A stretch of DNA of 64,000 nt, taken from Palsa-504 sp963705835 (GTDB lineage Bacteria > Actinomycetota > Actinomycetes > Streptosporangiales > Streptosporangiaceae). Both the position numbers and the translations under genes were made by a program. The notes under the pieces were generated by a model. It saw only the letters and a list, made by a program, of their open reading frames with translations. It made no database searches and was not told where the DNA came from. Positions 43,567 to 52,064 of this stretch are shown piece by piece. The DNA lies in the NCBI GenBank assembly GCA_963705835.1, contig CAVPLC010000044.1, forward strand, positions 15,024 to 79,023. The letters run 5' to 3'. Each line of letters begins with the position of its first letter. Positions within the stretch are counted from its first letter, which is position 1.

Positions 43567-43658
43567 GTTCCCATTGTCCAGGACGCGATTGCCGGGCCGG
43601 GCAGGGATATCGTCGTCACGTCCGGAATCGTGCCACACCGAGAATCGGGGGAGCGAGC

Positions 43659-44333
43659 ATGCGGCTGGACCTGAGCTGGCGCGTCGAAGACGGCGTGCGG
43701 CTGCCGATGGCGCTGTGGTACCCCGGTCCCGGATACCGGATGATCAGCAGCGGCGTGCTCGGCGGCGGCCTCGGCCCGCGCGAGTGGGTGCTCAACGCCC
43801 AGGTCGCCACCTGGTACGGCCGGACCGATCCCGCCGCGCACCTGCGCGACCTGGCCGCAGGCCTGGGCCTGGCCGGGCCGGGGATCGGGCTGCTGACCGC
43901 CGCGCAGGTGACCGACCTGGTCCAGCGCGAGGACCGGGGGGTGCACGCCGCGGCCACCGTCGGCCTGCGCGTGCCGACCTGGGCCGCGGCCCGGCCTGGC
44001 GTCCAGGATCGCGAGCTCGCGCCGACCGACCACGACGGCCCGGCCCGGCCGGGCACGATCAACGTCATCGTCTCGGTGCCGGTGCCGCTGGCCGAGGCGG
44101 CCTTCGTCAACGCCGTCGTCACCGCGACCGAGGCCAAGGCGCAGGCCGTCCTGGACGCCGGGTTCGCCGGCACCGGCACGGCCACCGACGCCATCTGCAT
44201 CGCCGCGCCCGCGGGTCCCGACGGCGCGCCCGCCGAGGAGTTCACCGGGCCGCGGTCCCCGTGGGGGGCCAGGATCGCCCGCGCCGTGCACGCCGCCGTG
44301 CGGGACGGCGCGACCGGCTACGCCGGCCTGTAA
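43659..44333 (+). CDS. cbiZ: Adenosylcobinamide amidohydrolase
   Basis: A 224-residue CbiZ-family enzyme that removes the aminopropanol side chain of adenosylcobinamide, letting archaea and some bacteria salvage incomplete corrinoids. SSGVLGGGLGPREWVLNAQV, LLTAAQV and GTGTATDAICIAAPAG are the family motifs. No other cobalamin genes or a B12 riboswitch-like leader are visible nearby, so it is an isolated salvage gene. It is divergent from the methyltransferase. Confidence 0.9.
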   Translation: MRLDLSWRVEDGVRLPMALWYPGPGYRMISSGVLGGGLGPREWVLNAQVATWYGRTDPAAHLRDLAAGLGLAGPGIGLLTAAQVTDLVQREDRGVHAAATVGLRVPTWAAARPGVQDRELAPTDHDGPARPGTINVIVSVPVPLAEAAFVNAVVTATEAKAQAVLDAGFAGTGTATDAICIAAPAGPDGAPAEEFTGPRSPWGARIARAVHAAVRDGATGYAGL

Positions 44334-44497
44334 AAGTAAGGCCGCCGACGCGGCGGCGGATAGGAGGGACACCGCCGCCGCGCTCACAAAACCCTAGTCC
44401 CGATCCCGTGCGCCGGGAAAAGCATTTCCGTGCCCGGCCGGGGGAGCCCTACGGTGTTCACGGCGCGGCGATGAACCGGAAGAGGGACGACCCGCGG

Positions 44498-45385
44498 ATG
44501 AAGATGCACGACGGGGAGGCCGACATCGACGCCGGCCTGGTCCGGAAGCTGGTCGCCTCCCAGTTCCCCGAACTGGCCGGGCTCCCGGTCACCGAGTTCA
44601 CCTCGACGGGCACGGTCAACGCCATCTACCGGCTGGGCGACGGGCTGTACGCGCGGCTGCCGAGGTTGCCGCGCTACGCCCGCGCCCTGGAGCGCGAGTG
44701 GCAGTGGCTGCCCAAGCTGGCCGCGGGCCTGACGCTGCAGGTCCCCGCGCCCGTCGCCCTGGGCCAGCCGACCGATACTTACCCTTTGACCTGGGCGGTC
44801 TACCGCTGGGTGGACGGCCGTCCCTACGCCGATGAGCTCGTCGGCGACGAACGCCAGGCCGCCCTCGACCTCGCCCGCTTCGTCGCCGAACTCCGCCGCG
44901 TCCCCCCGGCCGCCGGCGCCCCGCCCGCCGGCCGCAAGCCGCTGGCCGAACTCGACGCCGGCACCAGGACCTCGATAACCCGGGCGGCCGGCGTCATCGA
45001 CGCCCCGGCCGCCCTCGCCGCGTGGGAATCGGCCCTGCGGGCGCCCGCGTGGGACGGCCAGCCCGTGTGGATCCACAGCGACCTGCTCCGCCCCAACCTG
45101 CTCGTGGCCGGCGGCCGCCTCCGCGCGGTCATCGACTTCGGCGGCGCGGGCCTCGGTGATCCCGCCACCGACATCATCCCCGCCTGGGCCGTGTTCGGCC
45201 CCGCCGGGCGCGCGGCGTTCCGCGACGCCCTCGGCGTCGACGACGGCACCTGGAACCGCGCCCGCGGCATCGCCCTGCACCAGGCCGCCGCGCTCATCCC
45301 CTACTACGCCGTCTCCAACCCCGCCTTCGCCGCCCTGGGCCAGCGCACCGTCGAGCAGGTCCTCGCCGACCTCCGCACCCCCTGA
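44498..45385 (+). CDS. Aminoglycoside phosphotransferase family protein
   Basis: A 295-residue APH-fold kinase. The N-terminal lobe includes STGTVNAIYRLGDGLYARLP, WIHSDLLRPNLLV is the Brenner motif with catalytic Asp (usually HGD, here HSD), and AVIDFGGAGLGDPATDIIPA is the metal-binding DFG-like motif. It could modify aminoglycosides or a cell metabolite. AGAGGGA lies upstream; ATG at 44471 is an alternative start. Confidence 0.9.
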   Translation: MKMHDGEADIDAGLVRKLVASQFPELAGLPVTEFTSTGTVNAIYRLGDGLYARLPRLPRYARALEREWQWLPKLAAGLTLQVPAPVALGQPTDTYPLTWAVYRWVDGRPYADELVGDERQAALDLARFVAELRRVPPAAGAPPAGRKPLAELDAGTRTSITRAAGVIDAPAALAAWESALRAPAWDGQPVWIHSDLLRPNLLVAGGRLRAVIDFGGAGLGDPATDIIPAWAVFGPAGRAAFRDALGVDDGTWNRARGIALHQAAALIPYYAVSNPAFAALGQRTVEQVLADLRTP

Positions 45386-45522
45386 CCGACCCGTCCGAGC
45401 GAGGTTTGCGGGGAGGATTTTGGCTTGGGGGAGCGCTTGGTGCACCCAGTACCCACGGAATGCGTGCGCCCGCAACCCATGTGGCGCCGCTCACACCCGC
45501 GCCCCCTTGACCCCAGCTCAAA

Positions 45523-45538
45523 AAAGTGATATCACTTT
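45523..45538. promoter_or_regulatory. 16-bp palindrome, probable operator
   Basis: AAAGTGAT followed by ATCACTTT is a perfect 16-bp palindrome, 48 bp before the ATG of the small membrane protein. GCTATACC after it could be a -10. GTGATATCAC cores are seen in GntR- or PadR-like operators; the regulator here is unknown. Confidence 0.55.
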
Positions 45539-45585
45539 GCTATACCCCAAATAAGCGGGTACCGCAGTAAAAGAAGGTGGAAACG

Positions 45586-45930
45586 ATGTACGCACTGAAT
45601 GAGAAGGGCGTCCCGATCTCACGCTCCAGGCTCGAGAAGATCGCGCTCTGGTGGTCCCTCGAGTATCGCTACGCCAGGGCCTTCGCCGCGGTGCGCTTCG
45701 CCGCCGGTACCTGGTATGTGGTCCTCGCAGTCATCCTGTGCTCCCATGGCTACTACTGGGGAGCGGCGCTGCTGCCCGCCACGGTGGCGCAGTTCTGGGC
45801 CGGCTACCGCCTGACGGTCGCCGCCCAGGTCCAGACCGAACAGGGCTACGACCGCAGGAACTACCACGGCCGCAAGCAGACCGCCCCGACCGCACAGGTC
45901 GCCCCGACCGCACAGCCCGCCCACGTCTAA
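45586..45930 (+). CDS. Small membrane protein, hypothetical
   Basis: A 114-residue protein with a basic start (MYALNEKGVPISRSRLEKIA), two hydrophobic segments (about 40-56 and 58-76) and a polar tail with repeated APTAQ. No known family. An AAGGTGG ribosome site lies 5 bp upstream, and an AT-rich palindromic control region precedes it, so it is likely a regulated single gene. Confidence 0.65.
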   Translation: MYALNEKGVPISRSRLEKIALWWSLEYRYARAFAAVRFAAGTWYVVLAVILCSHGYYWGAALLPATVAQFWAGYRLTVAAQVQTEQGYDRRNYHGRKQTAPTAQVAPTAQPAHV

Positions 45931-46027
45931 GACAGCATGCCGCAGCCCAGCAGGGCGCGGCGAAAGATATGTCTGCGCCGCCAGCCAGGGCCACTCGCCC
46001 CCGCTGGCGACGACAGGAAGCCACGAG

Positions 46028-46270
46028 TCACGCTCCGACTCTGACCGGGTCGGAGCCCAGCACCAGCTGACCGCTCTCGGAGTCGTATTCGAACAGTTCC
46101 CCGTACCGGCCCCAGTCGATAGCGATGTCGAGCTGGCGCCGCGCCTCCTCGGCGGAGAACCCGCGCCGCAGCAGGTCAAGGAAGAACCCCTCGCGCAGGG
46201 TCCCGTCGTTGGTGGCCCGCAGCCCCTTGACGATCGCCGGTCCTACGGCGTTGCCGCGCTGCCGAGGTGC
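46028..46270 (-). pseudogene. C-terminal remnant of a NitT/TauT-type ABC ATPase
   Basis: A minus-strand frame from 46270 to a stop at 46028 reads AIVKGLRATNDGTLREGFFL ... DLLRRGFSAEEARRQLDIAI ... DWGRYGELFEYDSESGQLVL. This is the AAA-associated C-terminal domain that follows the NBD in nitrate/sulfonate-type ABC ATPases. No NBD, start codon or partner permease remains. The sigma factor gene lies directly against it, so an insertion or deletion removed the rest. Confidence 0.7.
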
Positions 46271-46337
46271 TTACGGATCGGTTACAGGCGCCATTCGGAC
46301 CTGGGTGAACAGCCATCCAGTCGGCGGTGAGCCCCGA

Positions 46338-46940
46338 ATGCTGGGCATGAACAGGCACCTGATGCGCCAGCCGCAGCCGGGGTACGAACAGGACACCGAA
46401 CCGGACCTGGCGGGCCTGCTGGCCAGGGTGGCGCGCGGCGACCACCGGGCGTTCGAGCTGGTCTACGGTGAGCTGGCCGGCCCGGTGTACGGCGTGGTCC
46501 GGCAGGTGCTGCGGGATCCGGCCCAGTCCGAGGAGATCGCCCAGGAGGTGCTGCTCGAGGTCTGGCGCGCCGCGTCCCGGTACGACCCGGCCAAGGGCAG
46601 CCCGGCCGCCTGGGTGCTGACCATCGCGCACCGGCGCGCGGTCGACCGGGTCCGTTCGGAGAACGCCTGCTCGCGCCGGGAGCAGAAGGCCGCCGCGGTC
46701 TCCGACGCCGGCCCCGAGGACGTCGCCGAGGAGGTGGCCTCGACCCTGGACCGCCAGCGGGTACGCCGCTGCCTGGACGGCCTGACCGAGCTGCAGGCCG
46801 AGTCGATCAAGCTCGCCTACTACGGCGGCTACTCCTACCCGCAGGTCGCGCAGCTGCTCGGCGTCGCGCTGGGCACGGTGAAGACGCGGATCCGCGACGG
46901 GCTGATCAGGATGCGGGACTGCATGGAGGTGAGCTGGTGA
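46338..46940 (+). CDS. ECF sigma factor (SigK-like)
   Basis: A 200-residue sigma-70 family ECF factor. Region 2 is ELVYGELAGPVYGVVRQVLR plus SEEIAQEVLLEVWRAA, with WVLTIAHRRAVDRVR; region 4 is LTELQAESIKLAYYGGYSYP then QVAQLLGVALGTVKTRIRDG. It matches the SigK/SigL group. Its stop overlaps the GTG of the anti-sigma gene. ATG at 46338 or 46347. Confidence 0.92.
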   Translation: MLGMNRHLMRQPQPGYEQDTEPDLAGLLARVARGDHRAFELVYGELAGPVYGVVRQVLRDPAQSEEIAQEVLLEVWRAASRYDPAKGSPAAWVLTIAHRRAVDRVRSENACSRREQKAAAVSDAGPEDVAEEVASTLDRQRVRRCLDGLTELQAESIKLAYYGGYSYPQVAQLLGVALGTVKTRIRDGLIRMRDCMEVSW

Positions 46941-47617
46941 AATCCTTGCGCGACGACCTGCACGTCCTGACCGGCGGCTACGCGCTCGACGCGCTCGGCC
47001 AGCACGAGCAGGAGAGCTTCGAGCGTCACCTGGCGCACTGCGGCTCCTGCGAGACCGAGGTCAGGGGCCTGCGCGAGACCGCGGCCCGGCTCGCCATGGC
47101 CAGGGCCCTGCGCCCGCCGCCGCTGATGCAGGCCCGGGTGATGGCCGCCACCTACCGGACCCGGCAGCTGCCGCCCCTCCCGGCCGCCGATCGCGTGCGC
47201 CGGGCGCCGCGGCTGCTCATCGCCGCCGCGGCGGCCGGCGTGGCCGCCGCCCTGACCCTCGGCGTCACCCAGGCCCTCACCCAGCATCCCTCCCCGGGGA
47301 TCAGCGCCGTGGAGCAGGCCCCCGACGCCCGGGTCCACACCATGCGGACCAGCGTGGGCGGCACCGTGACCCTGGTCGTGTCGCCGCGGCTGAAGGACGC
47401 GGTGCTCACCGCGACCGGGATGCCGCCGGCCGCCTCGGGCCGCGTCTACCAGCTGTGGGTGATCGGCCCCCGCGGGGCGCGCCCCGCGGGCTTCGTCACC
47501 ACCGGGTCGGTGCTGGCCTCCGGGATCGCTCCCGGGGACCGCATCGGGATCACCGTCGAGCCCGCGGGCGGGACGACGCGGCCCACCACTAAACCCGTGG
47601 TCCTGATCCCGGTCTAG
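46937..47617 (+). CDS. RskA-like anti-sigma factor
   Basis: A 226-residue membrane anti-sigma factor. The N-terminal zinc-binding-like segment HLAHCGSCETEV (HxxxCxxC) contacts the sigma factor, one helix (LLIAAAAAGVAAALTLGVTQ) crosses the membrane, and the outer RskA domain includes SGRVYQLWVIGPRGARPAGF. Regulated proteolysis would free the sigma factor. It is translationally coupled to the sigma gene. Confidence 0.92.
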   Translation: MKSLRDDLHVLTGGYALDALGQHEQESFERHLAHCGSCETEVRGLRETAARLAMARALRPPPLMQARVMAATYRTRQLPPLPAADRVRRAPRLLIAAAAAGVAAALTLGVTQALTQHPSPGISAVEQAPDARVHTMRTSVGGTVTLVVSPRLKDAVLTATGMPPAASGRVYQLWVIGPRGARPAGFVTTGSVLASGIAPGDRIGITVEPAGGTTRPTTKPVVLIPV

Positions 47618-47620
47618 CGC

Positions 47621-48634
47621 CTACGTGCTGCGGGGAGGGGCGGTGCTCCGGCGGATGACGAGCCTGGTCGGCGTGATGGCGGCCCGCTCGATATCCTCGC
47701 CTCGCAGCAGCCCGAGGACCATATGGCCGGCGAGCAGTCCCTGCTGGCGCACGGGCTGGCTCACGGTGGTCAGGTCGGTCAGCCCGGCGAGTGGGTGATC
47801 GTCGATGCCGATGACCGAGATGTCCTCGGGTACCCGCAGCCCGGCCCGGCGCAGCGTGCGCATGGCGCCGAGGGCGATCTCGTCGGAGTGCGCGTATACG
47901 GCCGTGGGCGGCTCGCGCAGGCCCAGCAACTCGCCCATGGCTTCGGCGCCCTGCGGGCCGCCCCAGTCCACGGTGATGACGAGGTTGGGATCGGCGGCGA
48001 TGCCCGCATCGCGCAGGGCCGAGTAGTAGGCCTGCGCGCGGCCGGAGGCGGAGGACCAGCCGGGCTGGTCGGGGTCGACCGCGGCGATCATGGCGATGCG
48101 CCGGTGGCCGAGGAAGATCAGGTGGTCCATCGCCTGCCGGCCGGCCCCCTCGTCGTCGATGCACACATAGGGATACGCGGCGATCTGCCCGCCGGCGGCC
48201 ACGATGCTGACCCCCATCAGCTCCAGGCGCTGCTGCTCGGCCTCGGACACCGGAAACGCGATCACCACGACCGCGTCGACCTTGCGCCGTGCCGGGAGCC
48301 GCTCGAAGAAGGCACGCCGGTCCGCGGCGTCGCCGACGTGGTACAGGAGCACATCGAGGTCGGCCTCGCGCAGGACCGACTCGAGTGCCTCGAGCATGGC
48401 GGCGAAGAACCAGCGTGAGATGTGCGGCACGACAACCGCGACCCGCCGGGTCGACCCGCCGGACAGGCGGGAGGCCTCGGGCGAGACCACGTAGGACAGT
48501 TCATCGGCCACGGCCAGCACCCGTTCCCGGGTGGCGGCGGCCACGCCGGGAGCGTTGCTCAGCGCCCGCGACACCGTCGCCAGCGATACGCCCGCCATGT
48601 GCGCGATATCGATCATGTTGACCTTCTCAGGCAT
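47621..48634 (-). CDS. LacI family repressor of the sugar operon
   Basis: A 337-residue regulator. The helix-turn-helix and hinge are VNMIDIAHMAGVSLATVSRA and NAPGVAAATRERVLAVADEL; the remainder is the sugar-binding periplasmic fold. It is divergent from the alpha-glucoside ABC operon, and two palindromes of LacI type lie in the shared 212-bp control region. It should repress the operon, and probably itself, until a sugar binds. Confidence 0.93.
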   Translation of the reverse strand: MPEKVNMIDIAHMAGVSLATVSRALSNAPGVAAATRERVLAVADELSYVVSPEASRLSGGSTRRVAVVVPHISRWFFAAMLEALESVLREADLDVLLYHVGDAADRRAFFERLPARRKVDAVVVIAFPVSEAEQQRLELMGVSIVAAGGQIAAYPYVCIDDEGAGRQAMDHLIFLGHRRIAMIAAVDPDQPGWSSASGRAQAYYSALRDAGIAADPNLVITVDWGGPQGAEAMGELLGLREPPTAVYAHSDEIALGAMRTLRRAGLRVPEDISVIGIDDHPLAGLTDLTTVSQPVRQQGLLAGHMVLGLLRGEDIERAAITPTRLVIRRSTAPPRST

Positions 48635-48663
48635 GGATCCCACACGCCAATCATGCCGCTAGT

Positions 48664-48741
48664 TGGAAGCGTTTTCTACACCCTAGGTCTTGACACCTTG
48701 GACGAGCCGGTCTACTTTCATGGAAACGTTTCCAAACGTTT
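48664..48741 (+). promoter_or_regulatory. Promoter flanked by LacI-type operators
   Basis: TTGACA (48690-48695), 17 bp, TACTTT (48713-48718) form a good promoter for the sugar operon. TGGAAGCGTTTTCTA (48664-48678) precedes it, and the perfect palindrome TGGAAACGTTTCCA (48721-48734) follows at the start site, with AAACGTTT repeated at 48734-48741. These match the LacI-family operator core AANCGNTT. Confidence 0.85.
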
Positions 48742-48846
48742 CGGCGGCCAGGTAGGGGGGCCCCGGTCCGGTGCCTGCATCCGGGCCGCCACGAATACTC
48801 GCCGGCTCCCCGCCAGGGGCGGCCCAGGGATCGTGGGAGCGTCCCC

Positions 48847-50190
48847 GTGCAGCAAGACAATCCTCCGCGGCCGGGCCGGAACCACCGAACCGCCGCTCGC
48901 TCAATGGATGGGCCGGTGCTCAGCCGCCGGTCGATGATGAAGGCGGTCGGGCTCGGGGCGGCCGCGATCGCCGCACCCGGCCTGGTGGCCGGGTGTTCCT
49001 CGTCCGGCGGGGCCACCAGGATCGTGTTCGAGGAGACCAAGCCCGAGGTCGTCCCGTACTTCAACAACCTGGTCGCGAAGTTCAACGCGAGCCAGTCGCA
49101 GGTGGTGGTGACCCACGACTTCACGTCCAGCCTCATCGCGGAGTTCGTGCGCGGCAATCCGCCCGCCATCGACTGCGACAACTACAACCTGACCACGTCG
49201 ATCTTCGTGGCCCGCGGCGTGCTGGCCGACCTGGCCGGCTTCCCGCAGGCCCAGCTCATCGAACCGAACATCCAGGCTCTCGTCACCCAGTACGCCTCCT
49301 ACCACGGCGAGACAAGCATCCTGCCCTATTCGGTGGCCGCCGAGGGCGTCATCTACAACGTGGACCTGTTCGACAAGGTCGGCGTTTCTTCCGTCCCGAC
49401 GACCTGGAGCGAGTTCCTCGCGGTGTGCGAGAAGTTCAAGTCCGCGAACATCACGCCGGTCTACCAGACTTACGGGGACACCTGGACCATCCAGCAGGGA
49501 CTGTTCGATTACACCGTCGGCGGCATGGTCGACGTCGCGGCGTTCTACCAGCAGCTCGCCCGCGAGGGCACCAACCTCGGCCCCAATTCGTCGGTGTCGT
49601 TCGATAAGGACTTCACCGAGCCCTGCAAGCAGATGCTCAGCCTGTCGCCGTACTTCAACGCCGGCTCCATCGCCAAGCACTACGGCGACGGCAACCTTGC
49701 CTTCGCCAACGGCCAGGCGGGCATGTACATGCAGGGACCGTGGGCCGTGGGCCAGGTCCTCGCGATCAATCCCAAGCTCAAGATGGGCACCTTCCCGCTG
49801 CCCGCCACCGAGGACGCGTCCCAGACCAAGTGCCGGGTCAACCTGGACCTGGCCATCTGGCTGCCGCGCTCGCAGCCGGCCGCCCAGCGGCAGGCGGCCG
49901 TCCAGTTCCTCGACTACCTCATGCAGCCGAGCGTCGTGAACGCCTACAACCAGGCCAATCTCGCCTTCTCCCCGCTCAAGAACGCCCCGCCGCAGACGAG
50001 CCCGATCGTCTCCGGCCTCCAGCAGTACGTCAGCTCCGGCCGGTTCTACCAGGGCCCGGGAACGTACGTGCCGATCACGATCCCGGTCGGCAACTTCGTC
50101 CAGGAAATGATGCTGACCGGCAACGTCAGCGGATTCACGTCGTCGATGGACGGAGCGTTCAAGCGCCTGGCCGTCCGGACCTCGGCGTAA
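48847..50190 (+). CDS. Sugar ABC transporter substrate-binding lipoprotein
   Basis: A 447-residue family 1 solute-binding protein. The N-terminus carries a twin-arginine, lipoprotein-type signal (LSRRSMMKAVGLG ... GLVAGCSSSGG) and would be anchored outside the membrane. GYVDLFDK-like lobes and QAGMYMQGPWAVGQ are typical of oligosaccharide binders. GTG at 48847 has GGGAG upstream; ATG at 48904 is also possible and still keeps the signal. First gene of the LacI-controlled operon. Confidence 0.92.
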   Translation: MQQDNPPRPGRNHRTAARSMDGPVLSRRSMMKAVGLGAAAIAAPGLVAGCSSSGGATRIVFEETKPEVVPYFNNLVAKFNASQSQVVVTHDFTSSLIAEFVRGNPPAIDCDNYNLTTSIFVARGVLADLAGFPQAQLIEPNIQALVTQYASYHGETSILPYSVAAEGVIYNVDLFDKVGVSSVPTTWSEFLAVCEKFKSANITPVYQTYGDTWTIQQGLFDYTVGGMVDVAAFYQQLAREGTNLGPNSSVSFDKDFTEPCKQMLSLSPYFNAGSIAKHYGDGNLAFANGQAGMYMQGPWAVGQVLAINPKLKMGTFPLPATEDASQTKCRVNLDLAIWLPRSQPAAQRQAAVQFLDYLMQPSVVNAYNQANLAFSPLKNAPPQTSPIVSGLQQYVSSGRFYQGPGTYVPITIPVGNFVQEMMLTGNVSGFTSSMDGAFKRLAVRTSA

Positions 50191-50222
50191 ACCGGCGTGA
50201 GCGCCGATCTTAGGAGGCAGGC

Positions 50223-51161
50223 ATGACCGCGACCGCACTCCCTTCCCAGCGGGCCGCAGCCCGCTCCAAGCCGGGCGTGCTCCCTAAGCTGAAGCACCTT
50301 TTCTTCCCCGTGGCGCCGACGTACCTGTTCATGATCATCCCGGCCATCGTCCTGTTCACCTTCTTCATCATTTACCCTGCGGTCCAGGGGATGTTCTGGA
50401 GCTTCACGAACTACGTCGGGTACGGAGGCTGGAAATTCATCGGTCTCGCCAATTACCAGGCCGCGTTTGCCGACCCGACCATCCGGGACTCCTACGGGTT
50501 CACGCTGCTATTCGCGGTCGTAGCGACCCTTCTCACCAACGCGGTCGCCATGTCCCTGGCCCTCGCGCTGAACGCCAAGATCAGATGGCGGGCCGGGTTC
50601 CGCACGATTTTCTTCATCCCGCTGGTCCTGTCCGGCCTGGTCGTCTCCTACATCTTCACCTTCATCCTGTCCACGTCGGTCCCGATCATCGCGGGGGCGA
50701 TCCATTTCGCCCCGCTGGAGTCCAGCATCCTGGCCAACCAGCACACCGCCTGGCTCGGCATCGTCTTCGTCGCGTCATGGGTGGCCGTCCCGGGCGCGAT
50801 CATCATCTTCCTGGCGGGGCTGGTTTCCATCCCGTCGGAGGTGTACGAAGCCTCCTCGATCGACGGGGCGAGCGCGTGGAAGCAGTTCCAGAAGATGACC
50901 TTCCCGCTGCTCTTCCCGTTCTTCATCATCAACACCATCTTGACGTTCAAGGCCTTCCTCAACGTGTACGACATAACCGTCGGTCTGACCAACGGCGGTC
51001 CTGGCACCGCGACCACGAGCGTGGCGATGACGATCTTCAGCGGCTTCTTCAGCGGCGACTACGCCTACCAGATGGCCAACGCCGTCATTTTCTTCTTCAT
51101 CACGCTGTTCTTCGCGGTCTTCCAGCTAAGCGTCATCCGGCGTCGCGGAGGGAGTCTGTAA
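50223..51161 (+). CDS. Sugar ABC transporter permease (MalF type)
   Basis: A 312-residue permease with six membrane helices. The EAA loop reads EVYEASSIDGASAWKQFQKM TFPLL across residues ~210-235 and contacts the ATPase. Ribosome site AGGAGG precedes the ATG. Its stop overlaps the next start (TAATG), so the two permeases are coupled. Confidence 0.94.
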   Translation: MTATALPSQRAAARSKPGVLPKLKHLFFPVAPTYLFMIIPAIVLFTFFIIYPAVQGMFWSFTNYVGYGGWKFIGLANYQAAFADPTIRDSYGFTLLFAVVATLLTNAVAMSLALALNAKIRWRAGFRTIFFIPLVLSGLVVSYIFTFILSTSVPIIAGAIHFAPLESSILANQHTAWLGIVFVASWVAVPGAIIIFLAGLVSIPSEVYEASSIDGASAWKQFQKMTFPLLFPFFIINTILTFKAFLNVYDITVGLTNGGPGTATTSVAMTIFSGFFSGDYAYQMANAVIFFFITLFFAVFQLSVIRRRGGSL

Positions 51162-52057
51162 TGGCGACCCAGGTAACCACCCCGACCGCCGCCGCCGTGC
51201 CGCGGATCGGGACCCGCCGCCGGCGCAGGACTCCCGAGGGCGGCCGGGTCAACTGGGGGCTGACGATCGTCATCGCGATCATTTCCCTGATCGTCCTCGT
51301 CCCGCTGTACTTCGCCATCGCCATGGCGCTGAAGTCACCGGCCCAGACCGGCACGGGCACCGGCTTCAACTTCCCCTGGCCGATCCACTGGGGGAACTTC
51401 CGGGCCGCCTGGGACCTGACCAATACCCCGCTGGCGTTCTCGATGAGCCTGCTGGTCACGGTGATCGCCGTGACCGGGGAAATCTTCGTGAGTTCGCTGG
51501 CGGCGTGGGCGATCGTGCGCAACTGGGGCCACTGGCAGTTCCGCGCGACGTTCGTCTACCTGATGCTCGCCCTGTTCATTCCGTTCCCGGTGGTCGCGCT
51601 GCCGCAGGTCAAGCTCATGGCCTCAATCGGCCTGTCTAACCCGTTCGGCGTCGCGATCCTGCACATCCTGTTCCAGCTGGCCTTCAACGTGCTGCTCTTC
51701 TCCGCCTACATCCGGGGCATTCCCGGCGAGCTTGAGGAAAGCGCGCGGATAGACGGCTGCACCACCTGGAAGGTGTACCGGAGGATCGTGCTGCCGCTGC
51801 TGGTTCCGATCGCCGCCACCGTCGGCATCTTCGCCTTCCTGCAGTCCTGGAACGACTTCATGATGCCGCAGCTGATCACGGCGAACCCGAAGTGGCAGAC
51901 CCTCCCGGTCGTCCAGTACCTGTTCCAGACCCAGTTCACCACGAACTACAACGTCGCCTTCGCCTCGTATCTCATGGCCCTGCTGCCGACCCTGGTCGCC
52001 TTCCTCATCGGCCAGCGCTGGGTCGTCAGCGGCATCATGCGCGGCTCCATCAAGTAG
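51161..52057 (+). CDS. Sugar ABC transporter permease (MalG type)
   Basis: A 298-residue permease with six helices and the EAA loop ELEESARIDGCTTWKVYRRI VLPLL. The basic N-terminus (TRRRRRTPEGG) is cytosolic. It pairs with the MalF-type permease. The alpha-glucosidase gene starts 7 bp after its stop. Confidence 0.94.
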   Translation: MATQVTTPTAAAVPRIGTRRRRRTPEGGRVNWGLTIVIAIISLIVLVPLYFAIAMALKSPAQTGTGTGFNFPWPIHWGNFRAAWDLTNTPLAFSMSLLVTVIAVTGEIFVSSLAAWAIVRNWGHWQFRATFVYLMLALFIPFPVVALPQVKLMASIGLSNPFGVAILHILFQLAFNVLLFSAYIRGIPGELEESARIDGCTTWKVYRRIVLPLLVPIAATVGIFAFLQSWNDFMMPQLITANPKWQTLPVVQYLFQTQFTTNYNVAFASYLMALLPTLVAFLIGQRWVVSGIMRGSIK

Positions 52058-52064
52058 CACGCAG

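Noticed and set aside
46125..46337. Upstream extension of the sigma factor by ~70 residues
   Set aside because: This part overlaps the ABC-ATPase remnant in antisense and is unlike sigma N-termini; ATG at 46338 fits the family length.
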